From NCBI GenBank assembly GCA_900771975.1, contig CAAGPV010000090.1:62001-126000 (forward strand): a stretch of 64,000 nt of DNA, given 5' to 3'. This document shows, piece by piece, positions 17,016-25,922 of the stretch; the first letter of the stretch is position 1, and every line of letters starts with the position of its first letter. This DNA comes from an uncultured Prevotella sp. Its GTDB lineage: Bacteria > Bacteroidota > Bacteroidia > Bacteroidales > Bacteroidaceae. Both the position numbers and the translations under genes were made by a program. The notes beneath the pieces are model-generated. The model was not told the DNA's origin. It saw only the letters and a list, made by a program, of their open reading frames with translations, and did not search any database.

Positions 17016-17258
17016 ATGTTTTTAACAAGTTTATTGGCTGCAGAAGGCCTGGCTCAGCTGGGTTGCGGTCTCGGTGCTGGTGTTGCAACAGTAGGTGCAG
17101 GTATAGGTATTGGTAAAATCGGCGGTCAGGCTATGGATGCCATTGCTCGTCAGCCTGAAGCTTCCAGCAAGATTATGACCAACATGATTCTTACATCAGC
17201 CTTTGTTGAGGGTTGTGCCCTTTTCGCTATTGCTGCTTGTGCGTTCCTTATCAAATAA
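17016..17258 (+). CDS. atpE: F1Fo ATP synthase subunit c
   Basis: 80-residue hairpin of two membrane helices joined by the ARQPEA loop. The ion-carrying carboxylate is Glu65. The glycine-rich first helix is GAGVATVGAGIGIGKIGG. Sodium-binding rotors (Ilyobacter type) need Gln32, Ser66 and Tyr70 around Glu65; here those positions are Ile32, Gly66 and Phe70. The ring is therefore predicted to carry H+, not Na+. 63 bp gap to atpB. Confidence 0.95.
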   Translation: MFLTSLLAAEGLAQLGCGLGAGVATVGAGIGIGKIGGQAMDAIARQPEASSKIMTNMILTSAFVEGCALFAIAACAFLIK

Positions 17259-17271
17259 AAAAGCTTTCTGA

Positions 17272-17790
17272 ATGGAAAATTTACCATCAATATTAACGCC
17301 TGATTTAGGACTTCTGTTCTGGATGCTTTTGGCGTTCTTGGTGGTTTTCATTGTGCTTTCGAAATTTGCGTTTCCCCATATCGTAAAGTCGGTGGAAGAC
17401 CGCAAAAACTATATTGACGATAGTTTGCGCAAAGCACACGAAGCTTCAGAACGCCTTGAAAACATCAAGCAAGAAGGTGAGCAACTTCTTCAGGAGGCCC
17501 GCGAGAAGCAAGCAAGCATCTTGAGAGAGGCTACCGAGTCGCGTGATGCCATCGTTAGCAAAGCGCAAGACACGGCCCGTGAAGAAGGGGCACGCCTGTT
17601 GGCGGAAGCTAAACAGCAGATTGAGAGCGAGAAACAACAGGCCATCAGCAGTCTGAGGACGCAGGTGGCAACGCTCTCGGTACAGATAGCTGAGAAGGTG
17701 ATACGCCAGAAATTGTCTGATGACAACAAACAGATGGAATTGATAGACAAGCTGTTGGATGAGGCTTTTGACAACAAAGTAAACAAGTGA
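17272..17790 (+). CDS. atpF: F1Fo ATP synthase subunit b
   Basis: 172 residues; peripheral stalk. One N-terminal membrane helix (about residues 10-32, LGLLFWMLLAFLVVFIVLSKFAF), then a long charged coiled coil (KAHEASERLENIKQEGEQLLQEAREKQ) that dimerises and reaches F1. A single b gene, so a homodimeric stalk. 13 bp after atpE; its end abuts atpH. Confidence 0.94.
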   Translation: MENLPSILTPDLGLLFWMLLAFLVVFIVLSKFAFPHIVKSVEDRKNYIDDSLRKAHEASERLENIKQEGEQLLQEAREKQASILREATESRDAIVSKAQDTAREEGARLLAEAKQQIESEKQQAISSLRTQVATLSVQIAEKVIRQKLSDDNKQMELIDKLLDEAFDNKVNK

Positions 17791-17795
17791 CGACC

Positions 17796-18329
17796 ATGGA
17801 TTTAGGTGTGATATCGGTTAGATATGCCAGAGCACTGCTGAAGAGTGCTACCAAGCAAGGCATAGAAGATGCAGTCTATCAGGACATGCAAGCATTGATG
17901 CATTGCTATTTGGAGGTGCCGGTGTTTCGGTCCACGATAGACAATCCCATGCTTGAGTCAGCCAAAAAGGAGGAGTTGCTGGTTGCGGCGGTTGGCGCCA
18001 AGGCCACAGCGCTTACTAAGCGTTTCTTCGCATTGGTGCTGAAAGAGGGCAGGGAACGCGCCTTGCAGTTTATGGCCGCCTCGTATGTGACTCTGTACAG
18101 AAAGCTGAAGAATCTCATTCGCGGCAGATTGATCACGGCTACTGCCGTCTCTCCGGCAATCGAAAAGAAGATGCGGGAAATGGTAGAGAGCAAAACTCGT
18201 GGCACTGTGGAATTTAATACGGAGGTAGATCCCGACATCATCGGTGGCTTTATCCTTGAGTATGACACTTACAGGATGGATGCCAGCGTGAAGACGATGC
18301 TCCGAAAGGTTCTCACAGAGTTGAGGTAA
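17796..18329 (+). CDS. atpH: F1Fo ATP synthase subunit delta
   Basis: 177 residues; caps F1 and joins it to the b stalk. Opens MDLGVISVRYARALLKSA, the conserved first helix, and carries the C-terminal TRGTVEFNTEVDPDIIGGFILEYD block. An in-frame GTG at 17787 overlaps the atpF stop by 4 bp and is an alternative start. The ATG at 17796 is preferred because the conserved helix begins directly after it. Confidence 0.93.
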   Translation: MDLGVISVRYARALLKSATKQGIEDAVYQDMQALMHCYLEVPVFRSTIDNPMLESAKKEELLVAAVGAKATALTKRFFALVLKEGRERALQFMAASYVTLYRKLKNLIRGRLITATAVSPAIEKKMREMVESKTRGTVEFNTEVDPDIIGGFILEYDTYRMDASVKTMLRKVLTELR

Positions 18330-18392
18330 AGGCATGAGAGTGACGACAACCGTCCTCGTCAGCCTTCTCGTTAATTTTTAAATAGTAACCAA

Positions 18393-19979
18393 ATGTCAGA
18401 AAAAATAAAACCAAGCGAAGTGTCAGATGTGCTTTTCCGCCAGTTGGAAAGCATTAACGACTCCCAGCAATTCGACGAAGTAGGTACGGTGTTGACCGTT
18501 TCGGACGGTGTGGCACGTATCTATGGCTTGCGCAATGCGGAGGCGAGCGAGTTGTTGGAGTTTGAGAATGGCACCATGGCCATCGTCATGAACTTGGAGG
18601 AAGACAACGTGGGTTGCATCCTTCTTGGTCCTACCGCAGGCATCAAAGAGGGGCAGAGCGTGAAGCGCACCCACCGTATTGCGTCCATTCGTGTGAACGA
18701 CAATTTTCTCGGGCGCGTTGTCAACCCTCTTGGCGAAGCCATCGATGGCAAGGGTGACATAGATCTTACCGGTGCATTTGAGATGCCGTTGGACCGTAAG
18801 GCCCCGGGTGTTATCTACCGTCAGCCTGTGAAAGAGCCGTTACAAACGGGTTTGAAAGCTGTCGACTCGATGATTCCTATCGGTCGCGGACAGCGTGAGT
18901 TGATTATCGGTGACCGTCAGACGGGTAAGACCGCCATTGCCGTTGACACCATCATCAACCAGAAGAAATTTTACGAACAGGGCAAACCTGTCTACTGTAT
19001 TTATGTTGCCATCGGCCAAAAAGCCTCTACTGTGGCTGCTCTTGTGCAGAATCTGAAGGAGCATGGAGCGCTTCCTTACACCATCGTGGTGAGCGCAACG
19101 GCTGCCGATCCTGCCTCTATGCAGTATTATGCACCGTTTGCTGGAGCTGCCATCGGCGAGTATTTCCGCGACCGTGGTCTTTCGGCGCTCGTGGTGTATG
19201 ACGACTTGAGCAAGCAGGCTGTGGCCTATCGTGAGGTGTCGTTGATACTTCGCCGTCCGTCAGGACGTGAGGCTTATCCTGGTGATGTGTTCTATCTGCA
19301 CTCTCGTTTGTTGGAGCGTGCAGCCCGCATCAACGACCAGCAGGAGGTTGCCGAGCAGATGAACGACCTGCCAGAGTGTATGAAAGGTCATGTTAAGGGT
19401 GGGGGTTCGCTCACCGCTCTTCCGATCATCGAGACTCAGGCAGGTGACGTTTCGGCCTACATTCCTACCAACGTTATTTCCATTACTGATGGTCAGATTT
19501 ATTTGGAGACCGACCTTTTCAACCAAGGATTCCGTCCTGCCATCAACGTGGGTATCTCCGTTTCGCGTGTGGGAGGTTCGGCTCAGATCAAGAGTATGAA
19601 GAAAGTGGCTGGTACACTGAAGATTGACATGGCGCAATATCGTGAGCTTGAGAGTTTCTCCAAGTTCTCGAGCGACATGGATGCTGTGACCGCCATGACC
19701 TTGGACCGTGGTCGTAAGAACAACCAATTGCTTATACAGCCCCAATATAGCCCAATGCCGGTAGGCGAACAGATAGCCATTCTCTACTGCGGTGTGAATG
19801 GATTGATGCACGATGTGCCGGTAGAGAAGGTGCGTGAGGTACAAGACCAGTTCCTTGAGTCGATGCGTTCCACCCATCAAGACGTGATAGACACGCTTGC
19901 AAGCGGTCAGCTCACCGACGATGCCACCAAGGTGATTAAGGAGGTTATGGCCAACATTTCCGGACAGTTTAAGAAGTAG
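18393..19979 (+). CDS. atpA: F1Fo ATP synthase subunit alpha
   Basis: 528 residues; non-catalytic nucleotide-binding partner of beta. P-loop GDRQTGKTA, QKASTVAAL, AGAAIGEYFRDRG, and the alpha-subunit block PAINVGISVSRVGGSAQIKSMKKVAGTLK are all present. Slightly longer than E. coli (513). 63 bp after atpH, 3 bp before atpG. Confidence 0.97.
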   Translation: MSEKIKPSEVSDVLFRQLESINDSQQFDEVGTVLTVSDGVARIYGLRNAEASELLEFENGTMAIVMNLEEDNVGCILLGPTAGIKEGQSVKRTHRIASIRVNDNFLGRVVNPLGEAIDGKGDIDLTGAFEMPLDRKAPGVIYRQPVKEPLQTGLKAVDSMIPIGRGQRELIIGDRQTGKTAIAVDTIINQKKFYEQGKPVYCIYVAIGQKASTVAALVQNLKEHGALPYTIVVSATAADPASMQYYAPFAGAAIGEYFRDRGLSALVVYDDLSKQAVAYREVSLILRRPSGREAYPGDVFYLHSRLLERAARINDQQEVAEQMNDLPECMKGHVKGGGSLTALPIIETQAGDVSAYIPTNVISITDGQIYLETDLFNQGFRPAINVGISVSRVGGSAQIKSMKKVAGTLKIDMAQYRELESFSKFSSDMDAVTAMTLDRGRKNNQLLIQPQYSPMPVGEQIAILYCGVNGLMHDVPVEKVREVQDQFLESMRSTHQDVIDTLASGQLTDDATKVIKEVMANISGQFKK

Positions 19980-19982
19980 TCT

Positions 19983-20957
19983 ATGCCATCACTGAAAGAA
20001 ATCAAAACCCGTATAGCGAGCGTCAACTCTACAAGGAAGATAACGAGTGCCATGAAGATGGTGGCTTCTTCTAAGTTGCACCACGCTCAGGTTGCCATCG
20101 AGAATATGCTTCCGTACGAGAACATGCTTGAGCATATCTTGAAAACGTTTTTGGCTTCGTCGCCCGATGCAGACACACAGTTTGACAAGGTGCGGCCCGT
20201 GAAACGTGTGGCTCTTATTGTTTACAGTTCCAACAGTTCGCTTTGTGGCGGCTTCAATGCCAACGTCATCCGCATGATGCTGCAAACCATTGAGGAATAT
20301 GAGCGGAAAGGTTTGTCGAAAGACGACATTCTGATCTATCCCATCGGTCGCAAGGTGGCTGAAAAGGTAAACAAACTGGGGTTGAGATGTGCCGGTGATT
20401 ATCAGGCTTTGGCCGACAAACCCAATTCGGGAGCTTGTCGCCAGTTAGCCATAGAGGCGGCTCAGCGCTGGCTCGACGGCGAAGTGGACAGGGTGGAGAT
20501 GATTTATCACCACTTCAAGAGTGCCGGTTCGCAAATATTGCAGCGCAAGACGTTCTTGCCGATAGACCTTTCTGAGGAGCTGGGTCGTGACAACGACCGC
20601 GAATTGGGGTCGACGGTGGTCACCAAAGAGGCGCAGGACTATCTGAAACGCCATGGCGACAAAGACGATGAGAAGCAGCAGAAGGCTGTTGCACCGCTGA
20701 ACGACGACTTCATTGTAGAGCCGGATATGGCTACCGTTATTGGCGAGTTGGCGCCTAAGGAACTCCACTTGATGGTGTATACGGCGCTGCTTGACAGTTT
20801 GGCAAGCGAACATGCTGCCCGCATGGTGGCCATGCAGACTGCTACCGATAATGCCGACGAGTTGCTTCGTGACTTGAGTTTGCAGTATAACAAGTCGCGT
20901 CAGCAGGCCATTACCAACGAACTTCTCGACATTGTGGCTGGTTCGTCCAACAATTGA
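19983..20957 (+). CDS. atpG: F1Fo ATP synthase subunit gamma
   Basis: 324 residues; rotor shaft. Conserved ends: PSLKEIKTRIASVNSTRKITSAMKMVA at the N-terminus and HAARMVAMQTATDNADELLRDLSLQYNKSRQQAITNELLDIVAG at the C-terminus, forming the central coiled coil. About 37 residues longer than E. coli gamma. The excess is a charged segment near residues 200-240 (ELGSTVVTKEAQDYLKRHGDKDDEKQQK) in the middle domain. Last gene of the operon; a strong terminator follows. Confidence 0.95.
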   Translation: MPSLKEIKTRIASVNSTRKITSAMKMVASSKLHHAQVAIENMLPYENMLEHILKTFLASSPDADTQFDKVRPVKRVALIVYSSNSSLCGGFNANVIRMMLQTIEEYERKGLSKDDILIYPIGRKVAEKVNKLGLRCAGDYQALADKPNSGACRQLAIEAAQRWLDGEVDRVEMIYHHFKSAGSQILQRKTFLPIDLSEELGRDNDRELGSTVVTKEAQDYLKRHGDKDDEKQQKAVAPLNDDFIVEPDMATVIGELAPKELHLMVYTALLDSLASEHAARMVAMQTATDNADELLRDLSLQYNKSRQQAITNELLDIVAGSSNN

Positions 20958-20988
20958 CACTCCATTTTCATATCTTTAAAATAAAAAA

Positions 20989-21027
20989 AGCCTTCATCAA
21001 CCGCAAGGGTTGTTGAGGGCTTTTTTA
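20989..21027 (+). terminator. Intrinsic terminator of the ATP synthase operon
   Basis: 14-bp stem AGCCTTCATCAACC / GGTTGTTGAGGGCT with one mismatch and one wobble, loop GCAAG, then TTTTTT. It begins 31 bp after the atpG stop. The A run on the left side may also let it work for the opposite strand. Confidence 0.88.
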
Positions 21028-21068
21028 TGCCGTTTAGCAATGGCGAAGAGCGAATTTTTGGATGATTT

Positions 21069-21197
21069 GCAACTTGTTGGTTTCCAGCGGGTTATATACT
21101 GTGTTGTAAAAGCCTGTGTTTTAGGTCGTAAAAGCGGCCGTTTTAGCCTGTAAAACCCTGTGTTTTAGAAGCTAAAACGGCCGCTTTTGGAAAACAG
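21069..21197 (-). repeat. Dispersed intergenic inverted-repeat element, copy B
   Basis: Same element as the copies near 5.1, 41.0 and 56.9 kb, but inverted. Read on the minus strand it opens with GTTTTCCAA and closes with TTTTACAAC and AACAAGTTGC. The main arms are an exact 17-nt inverted repeat, AAAAGCGGCCGTTTTAG (21130-21146) against 21172-21188. The arm sequence differs from copy A (GCGGCCG instead of GAGCCGG), yet pairing is complete. It sits between the converging atp operon and the unknown minus-strand gene. Confidence 0.8.
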
Positions 21198-21208
21198 GGG
21201 GTTGGTGT

Positions 21209-22042
21209 CTACTCTTCAATCTCGGAAAAGCTTCTTCCGAAATTCACGAAAAAGCTGCTGATGGTTTCCACCGGAGCGTAGCTGATGTAGCGGATACTGC
21301 GCTTCATGTTGCGCCACAATATGGTGGAATTGTTGCGTACAAACCCCGTTGTGGTGAGACGGAAATGCCATTCTTCAGCCGTGTCTTTAGCTATGTGCGA
21401 CACTGCTATGAGTGCCAGTTGCCGCGAATGTCTGTCGATGGTCCCGGCAAATGGTAACTCGTCGGGTTCGAAGTCGAACACGGTGGCGAGCACGCTTCCC
21501 TGCAGCTTGGCCATGTTGCGCAGCTGAAGTGCCGCCAGCCAGTTGTCGAGCTTTACGAAGTCCACCTTGTCTCCTCGCTGGCGCAGATATTTGCCCAGGC
21601 GTATGATGCCATCCATGCTCATGCCTTGGTTGAGCATGGCCCACTGGTTGTAAACCAAAATCTTGAGCAATTGGATAGTTTCGGTGGAAGTGTCGATGCT
21701 ATGTAGCTCTTTTTCGATGATGTTGCGGTATTTGCGACGTAGGAAAAAGTTGGTGAAGTCTTTCTCCTCGACAGTCTGTTGGCGGTTGGTGGCGGTTTTC
21801 ACCACTTGTTCCTGCAAGTATTTTTTCAGGTTGTCGATGAGGTCTTGCGGAAGGTTGAGCCCATGGTCGTGTTTGTGGTTGTTGATGCCTTCCACGAAAT
21901 AGGGTATTACGTTCTGCGTATCCATCATCTGGTAGAGGTGTCTCCACTTGAAAGCAGACATAGGCTCGATGGCGCTTTTGTCGTCAAAAGCGCCCGAGCG
22001 TAGAAGCCGAAAGAAATTGCGTTGTATGATGTTTTCTTTCAT
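21209..22042 (-). CDS. Unrecognised protein, conserved-looking
   Basis: 277 residues, no signal peptide and no clear membrane segment, mostly helical. The N-terminus (FFRLLRSGAF...EPMSAFKWRHLYQMMDTQNVIPYFVEGI) recalls the helical front part of Bacteroidetes uncharacterised nucleotidyltransferase proteins, but I find no nucleotidyltransferase active-site pattern (no GS-x-DxD or KG-x-DiD). A non-catalytic relative is possible. It lies 44 bp downstream of uxaA on the same strand and may be read through from it; nothing else links it to hexuronate metabolism. Confidence 0.65.
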   Translation of the reverse strand: MKENIIQRNFFRLLRSGAFDDKSAIEPMSAFKWRHLYQMMDTQNVIPYFVEGINNHKHDHGLNLPQDLIDNLKKYLQEQVVKTATNRQQTVEEKDFTNFFLRRKYRNIIEKELHSIDTSTETIQLLKILVYNQWAMLNQGMSMDGIIRLGKYLRQRGDKVDFVKLDNWLAALQLRNMAKLQGSVLATVFDFEPDELPFAGTIDRHSRQLALIAVSHIAKDTAEEWHFRLTTTGFVRNNSTILWRNMKRSIRYISYAPVETISSFFVNFGRSFSEIEE

Positions 22043-22086
22043 TTTTGTTGCTATTGGTGGTCACCTCTGTGGCTGAAGAGCGTTAC

Positions 22087-23583
22087 TTAGAGTGTCACTC
22101 CGTTCTTGAAGATGGCTATTTCCTGATAATCGTTGATTTCGTTGCGTGTCTTTTCGCCTGAAGCCACTGCTATTACCTTGTCTGCAAACTGTGCCACGAG
22201 GTCTTTCATAGGCGTTCCTTCCACCAGTGTTCCTGCGTTGAAGTCTATCCAGTTGGGCTTGCGCTGATAGAGGGAGCTATTGGTTGAAATCTTCATTGTA
22301 GGCACGAAAGTGCCGAACGGCGTTCCCCTTCCGGTGGTGAAGAGCACGATTTGGCAGCCTGCCGAAGCCAATGCGGTGGCAGCCACGAGGTCGTTGCCTG
22401 GGGCAGAGAGCAGGTTCAGTCCGTTGGTTTCCAGTCTGTCGCCGTATGCCAGCACGCCGTTTACGGCAGCGCGTCCGCACTTTTGCGTACATCCGAGGGC
22501 TTTGTCTTCGAGTGTTGAGATGCCTCCTGCCTTGTTGCCCGGTGAGGGATTTTCGCCTACGGGTTCTCCGTGGGAGAGGAAGTATTCCTTGAAGTCGTTG
22601 ATGAGGTGAACGGTTTTGTCGAACAACTCGCGTGTTTTGCAGCGGTTCATGAGGATGGTTTCAGCTCCAAACATTTCGGGCACTTCGGTAAGGATGGTTG
22701 TTCCGCCCTGTGCAACGATATAGTCGGAGAACTCGCCTACGAGAGGGTTGGCAGTGATACCGCTGAATCCGTCCGATCCGCCACACTTCAGTCCGATGCG
22801 GAGCTTGCTTAGTGGCTCTTCGGTGCGTTGGTCGTTTTTGGCCTGTTGGTAGAGTTGTCGCAATATTTTCATACCTTCTTCCACTTCGTCGCCCTCTACC
22901 TTTTGGCTTACCAGCAGCTTTATGCGGTCTTTGTCATACTGTCCCAAGGTTTCCATAAACTGATCGGGCTGGTTGTTTTCGCAGCCCAGTCCGAGCACGA
23001 GCACGCCTCCTGCATTGGGGTGGAGCACAATGTCGCGCAGCACCTTACGGGTGTTTTCGTGGTCGCCGTCGAGTTGTGAGCAGCCAAAGTTGTGGTGCCA
23101 GGCATGAATGGCGTCGACGCCTTCGCCGTGGGTTTCCTCTTTCAGCTTTGCCACCAACTTTTCGGCAATGCCGTTTACGCAGCCCACTGTGGGTACAACC
23201 CATATTTCGTTTCTTACGCCCACTTCGCCGTTGGCTCTACGGTAGCCACGGAAGGTGCGTCCTTCGTTGGCAATGTCGAGTGTGGCGTCAACGGGTTGGT
23301 AGGTATATTCGAGTGTTCCTGCAAGGTTGGTCTTGAGGGTGTGTTCGTTCACCCATTCGCCTTGCGTCATGTTTTCGCGTGCATGGCCGATGGGATAGCC
23401 GTACTTGATGATGTCTTTTCCCTGCGGTGTGTCAACGATGAGCACCTTGTGGCCAGCTGGCACGTCTTGCTTAACGGTGACGGTGTGTCCGTCCACGTCG
23501 ATGGTTTCGCCCTGCTTGAAGGGGCGCAGGCACACTACCACGGTGTCGGCGGGATTGATTTTGATGAATGAAGATTGTGTCAT
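22087..23583 (-). CDS. uxaA: Altronate dehydratase UxaA
   Basis: 498 residues. Dehydrates D-altronate to 2-keto-3-deoxy-D-gluconate in galacturonate breakdown. N-terminal SAF-like domain (about residues 10-90, with PADTVVVCLRPFKQG and VPAGHKVLI), then the UxaA catalytic part: FRGYRRANGEVGVRNEIWVVPTVGCVNG, HNFGCSQLDGDHENTRK, GLGCENNQ, LKCGGSDGFSGITANPLVG, with Cys and His residues suited to an iron site. The ATG is taken at 23583; an in-frame TTG at 23592 would add three residues. It is 19 bp after the regulator gene and probably co-transcribed with it. Its product is the substrate of kdgK across the divergent promoter. Confidence 0.94.
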   Translation of the reverse strand: MTQSSFIKINPADTVVVCLRPFKQGETIDVDGHTVTVKQDVPAGHKVLIVDTPQGKDIIKYGYPIGHARENMTQGEWVNEHTLKTNLAGTLEYTYQPVDATLDIANEGRTFRGYRRANGEVGVRNEIWVVPTVGCVNGIAEKLVAKLKEETHGEGVDAIHAWHHNFGCSQLDGDHENTRKVLRDIVLHPNAGGVLVLGLGCENNQPDQFMETLGQYDKDRIKLLVSQKVEGDEVEEGMKILRQLYQQAKNDQRTEEPLSKLRIGLKCGGSDGFSGITANPLVGEFSDYIVAQGGTTILTEVPEMFGAETILMNRCKTRELFDKTVHLINDFKEYFLSHGEPVGENPSPGNKAGGISTLEDKALGCTQKCGRAAVNGVLAYGDRLETNGLNLLSAPGNDLVAATALASAGCQIVLFTTGRGTPFGTFVPTMKISTNSSLYQRKPNWIDFNAGTLVEGTPMKDLVAQFADKVIAVASGEKTRNEINDYQEIAIFKNGVTL

Positions 23584-23602
23584 AGTTTTCAATAGTTTAT
23601 TT

Positions 23603-24667
23603 TTATATACTTGTTCGATGATAGAAATCGACGTTTTCCAACGATAACAGTTCGATGGGCATGTAGTTCACGACGTCCACTTTGGCTTTAAGCACGATGG
23701 CTCGGAAGAGTGTATCCACGCACGAATAGCCCTGTTGGAACGAGTGTTGGGCTATGAGGAACGATATGGAGCCTTCTTTTATGCACTTGCGGTTGCGTTC
23801 CAGCATGTCGTAGCCCATTATCTGAATGTCGCGGCGGTTGGTGCGCAACAAAAATTCGCCCACTAAAAAGGCTTTCGATCCGAGGGTGATGCAGTGGTGG
23901 AGGTTGGGGTGGTTGGTGAAGAAGGCTTCCAGCATCTGGTCATATCCCTGGTCTTCGGTTTCGATGGGGAGCTCAAGCTCGTGTATGGTGACGTTGGGGA
24001 AGTGGTCGGTCATGTAGTGGCGGAAGCCCACTTCGCGGTTGGCTTGTTGCTTTGAGTCTACTTTTCCGCTTTTGGTTTGCTTCAGCAGCATCACTTCCTT
24101 TTCTGCTCCGGCTATGAGCATGAACATCTTGGCACTGAAGTAGCCGCTATGGAACGAGTCCTGACCGAAGAAAGCCAGTGGCTTTAGGTCGGGCATATAG
24201 GAGTCGAGCAGGATGAACGGAATTTGGCTGGCGTGCATCTGGTCGGTAAATTCGCGGGTCACTTCCAGCTCTGCAGGGACGAGGATGATTCCATCGGGTG
24301 CTTTTGCCAAACAGTCTGTGCAGGTTTCCCTGAACGAAGCCTCGTCAAACCGCTGATAGTAGATAAACTTCACGGCTATGTGGAAGTCGCGGCGGTGTTC
24401 CATTGCCCTAAGAGCTCCTTCCTCCACTTCCTCCCAATAGGCTTCACGTTGGTGTTTAGGCAGGATGCAATAGAAGGTGTATGAGCGATTATAGGCCAAT
24501 GCGCTTGCATAGACATTGGGCTGATAGTTCATTTCCTTCAAGGCTTTTTCCACCTTTTTGCGTGCCTCTTTCGACACGTTGGGCCGCTCGTGGATGACGC
24601 GGTCTACCGTTCCCACCGACACGCCGGCGCGTTTGGCAATATCCTTTATCCTAATCTTTTCTGTCAT
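23603..24667 (-). CDS. LacI-family transcriptional regulator of the hexuronate genes
   Basis: 354 residues. N-terminal LacI helix-turn-helix: IRIKDIAKRAGVSVGTVDRVIHERPNVSKEARKKVEKALKEMNYQPN, followed by a periplasmic-binding-protein-like ligand domain (YTFYCILPKHQREAYWEEVEEG to the end). Position between uxaA (same operon) and kdgK-kdgA (divergent) suggests it senses a hexuronate intermediate and controls both units. An open frame continues 25 codons upstream, but that stretch contains the -7 box and an operator-like palindrome, so ATG 24667 is used. Confidence 0.9.
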   Translation of the reverse strand: MTEKIRIKDIAKRAGVSVGTVDRVIHERPNVSKEARKKVEKALKEMNYQPNVYASALAYNRSYTFYCILPKHQREAYWEEVEEGALRAMEHRRDFHIAVKFIYYQRFDEASFRETCTDCLAKAPDGIILVPAELEVTREFTDQMHASQIPFILLDSYMPDLKPLAFFGQDSFHSGYFSAKMFMLIAGAEKEVMLLKQTKSGKVDSKQQANREVGFRHYMTDHFPNVTIHELELPIETEDQGYDQMLEAFFTNHPNLHHCITLGSKAFLVGEFLLRTNRRDIQIMGYDMLERNRKCIKEGSISFLIAQHSFQQGYSCVDTLFRAIVLKAKVDVVNYMPIELLSLENVDFYHRTSI

Positions 24668-24861
24668 CTGTGCTTGTTGTTCTGTGTGAAACACAGTGTG
24701 CAAAAGTAACAATAATTGCCGAATTGTGCGAACACACACCACCTTTATTTTACAAGTGGTAGAAAAAAAAGGGTTTTTGTTTTCTGTTTTGAGAAATAAG
24801 CACTAACTTTGTCCACAATTAAATTCAATTAAACAAACAACTTAAATTTAAAGCAAACAAA
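24668..24861. promoter_or_regulatory. Divergent promoter region with two candidate LacI operators
   Basis: Minus strand: TACTTTTG (24701-24708) serves lacI-uxaA. Plus strand: TAACTTTG (24804-24811) serves kdgK-kdgA. A perfect inverted repeat CTGTGT-GAA-ACACAG (24682-24696) lies just inside the lacI transcript start. A related shorter one, TGTG-CGAA-CACA (24725-24736), lies 43 bp away between the two promoters. Both share TGTG...GAA...CACA. This arrangement fits autoregulation plus control of the divergent operon; the operator role is inferred. Confidence 0.6.
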
Positions 24862-25887
24862 ATGACAAAGGTAGTAACATTAGGCGAAATTATGCTTCGC
24901 TTGTCTCCAGAAGGCAATGACCGTTTCATCCAGAGCGATTCTTTCCGTATCATTCCCGGTGGTGGCGAAGCCAATGTAGCCGTCAGCTTGGCCAATTACG
25001 GCCACGAGGCATACTTCGTTTCCAAACTTCCTAAGCACGAGATAGGCCAGATAGCAGTCAACGCGTTGCGCCGTTATGGTGTCGACACCCGTTTCATTGC
25101 TCGCGGTGGCGAGCGCGTGGGGCTCTACTATGCCGAGACTGGAGCTTCAATGCGTCCTTCAAAGGTCATCTACGACCGCGCCCATAGTGCCATCTCCGAG
25201 GCCAATCCCGAGGATTTCGACTTTGACGCCATCATGGAAGGAGCACAGTGGTTCCACTGGAGTGGAATTACTCCGGCCATAAGCGACAAGGCAGCCGAAC
25301 TGACTCGTCTTGCCTGTGAGGCAGCTAAGCGTCACGGCGTGACCGTTTCGGTAGACCTTAACTTCCGCAAGAAGCTTTGGACCAGCGAGAAAGCCATCTC
25401 CATCATGCGTCCTTTAATGAAATATGTAGACGTATGTATAGGCAACGAAGAGGACGCACAGCTCTGTCTGGGCTTCAAACCAGATGCTGATGTAGAGGGA
25501 GGAAAGACCGATGCCGAAGGCTATTACGGCATCTTCAAGGGCATGATGAAAGAGTTTGGCTTCAAGTATGTCGTTTCTACGCTGCGCGAGTCTTATTCTG
25601 CCACCCACAACGGCTGGAAAGCCCTTATCTACAACGGCAAGGACTTCTATCAGAGCAAGCACTACGACATCATGCCTATCATCGACCGTGTAGGCGGCGG
25701 CGACTCTTTTGCAGGCGGACTCATCCACGGTTTGCTTACATGGCCCGACGATCAGGCCAAAGCGCTGGAGTTTGCGGTAGCTGCATCTGCCCTGAAACAC
25801 ACCATCCCTGGCGACTTCAATCTTGTCAATGCAGACGAGGTGGCAAGCTTGGCAGGCGGTAACGCCAATGGTCGCGTTCAGAGATAA
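24862..25887 (+). CDS. kdgK: 2-keto-3-deoxygluconate kinase KdgK (PfkB family)
   Basis: 341 residues. Phosphorylates KDG to KDPG. PfkB-family sugar kinase: N-terminal GEIMLRLSPEGNDRF, GGGEANVAVSLANYG, the middle substrate region with NFRKKLW, and the C-terminal DRVGGGDSFAGGLIHGLL with the catalytic Asp of GGGDSF. It sits between the UxaA product and the KdgA substrate and is 35 bp upstream of kdgA. Confidence 0.94.
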   Translation: MTKVVTLGEIMLRLSPEGNDRFIQSDSFRIIPGGGEANVAVSLANYGHEAYFVSKLPKHEIGQIAVNALRRYGVDTRFIARGGERVGLYYAETGASMRPSKVIYDRAHSAISEANPEDFDFDAIMEGAQWFHWSGITPAISDKAAELTRLACEAAKRHGVTVSVDLNFRKKLWTSEKAISIMRPLMKYVDVCIGNEEDAQLCLGFKPDADVEGGKTDAEGYYGIFKGMMKEFGFKYVVSTLRESYSATHNGWKALIYNGKDFYQSKHYDIMPIIDRVGGGDSFAGGLIHGLLTWPDDQAKALEFAVAASALKHTIPGDFNLVNADEVASLAGGNANGRVQR

Positions 25888-25922
25888 CAACATAGTCAAC
25901 CCAATAAAACAAAATAACGAAA

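Noticed and set aside
21100..21190. CRISPR-like appearance of the TTTTAG/CTAAAA arrays
   Set aside because: Units are palindromic and of uneven length, with no unique spacers of constant size and no cas genes.
24668..24742. Upstream extension of the LacI-type gene
   Set aside because: The extra 25 codons cover a -7 box and a palindrome, and LacI homology begins at the internal Met.
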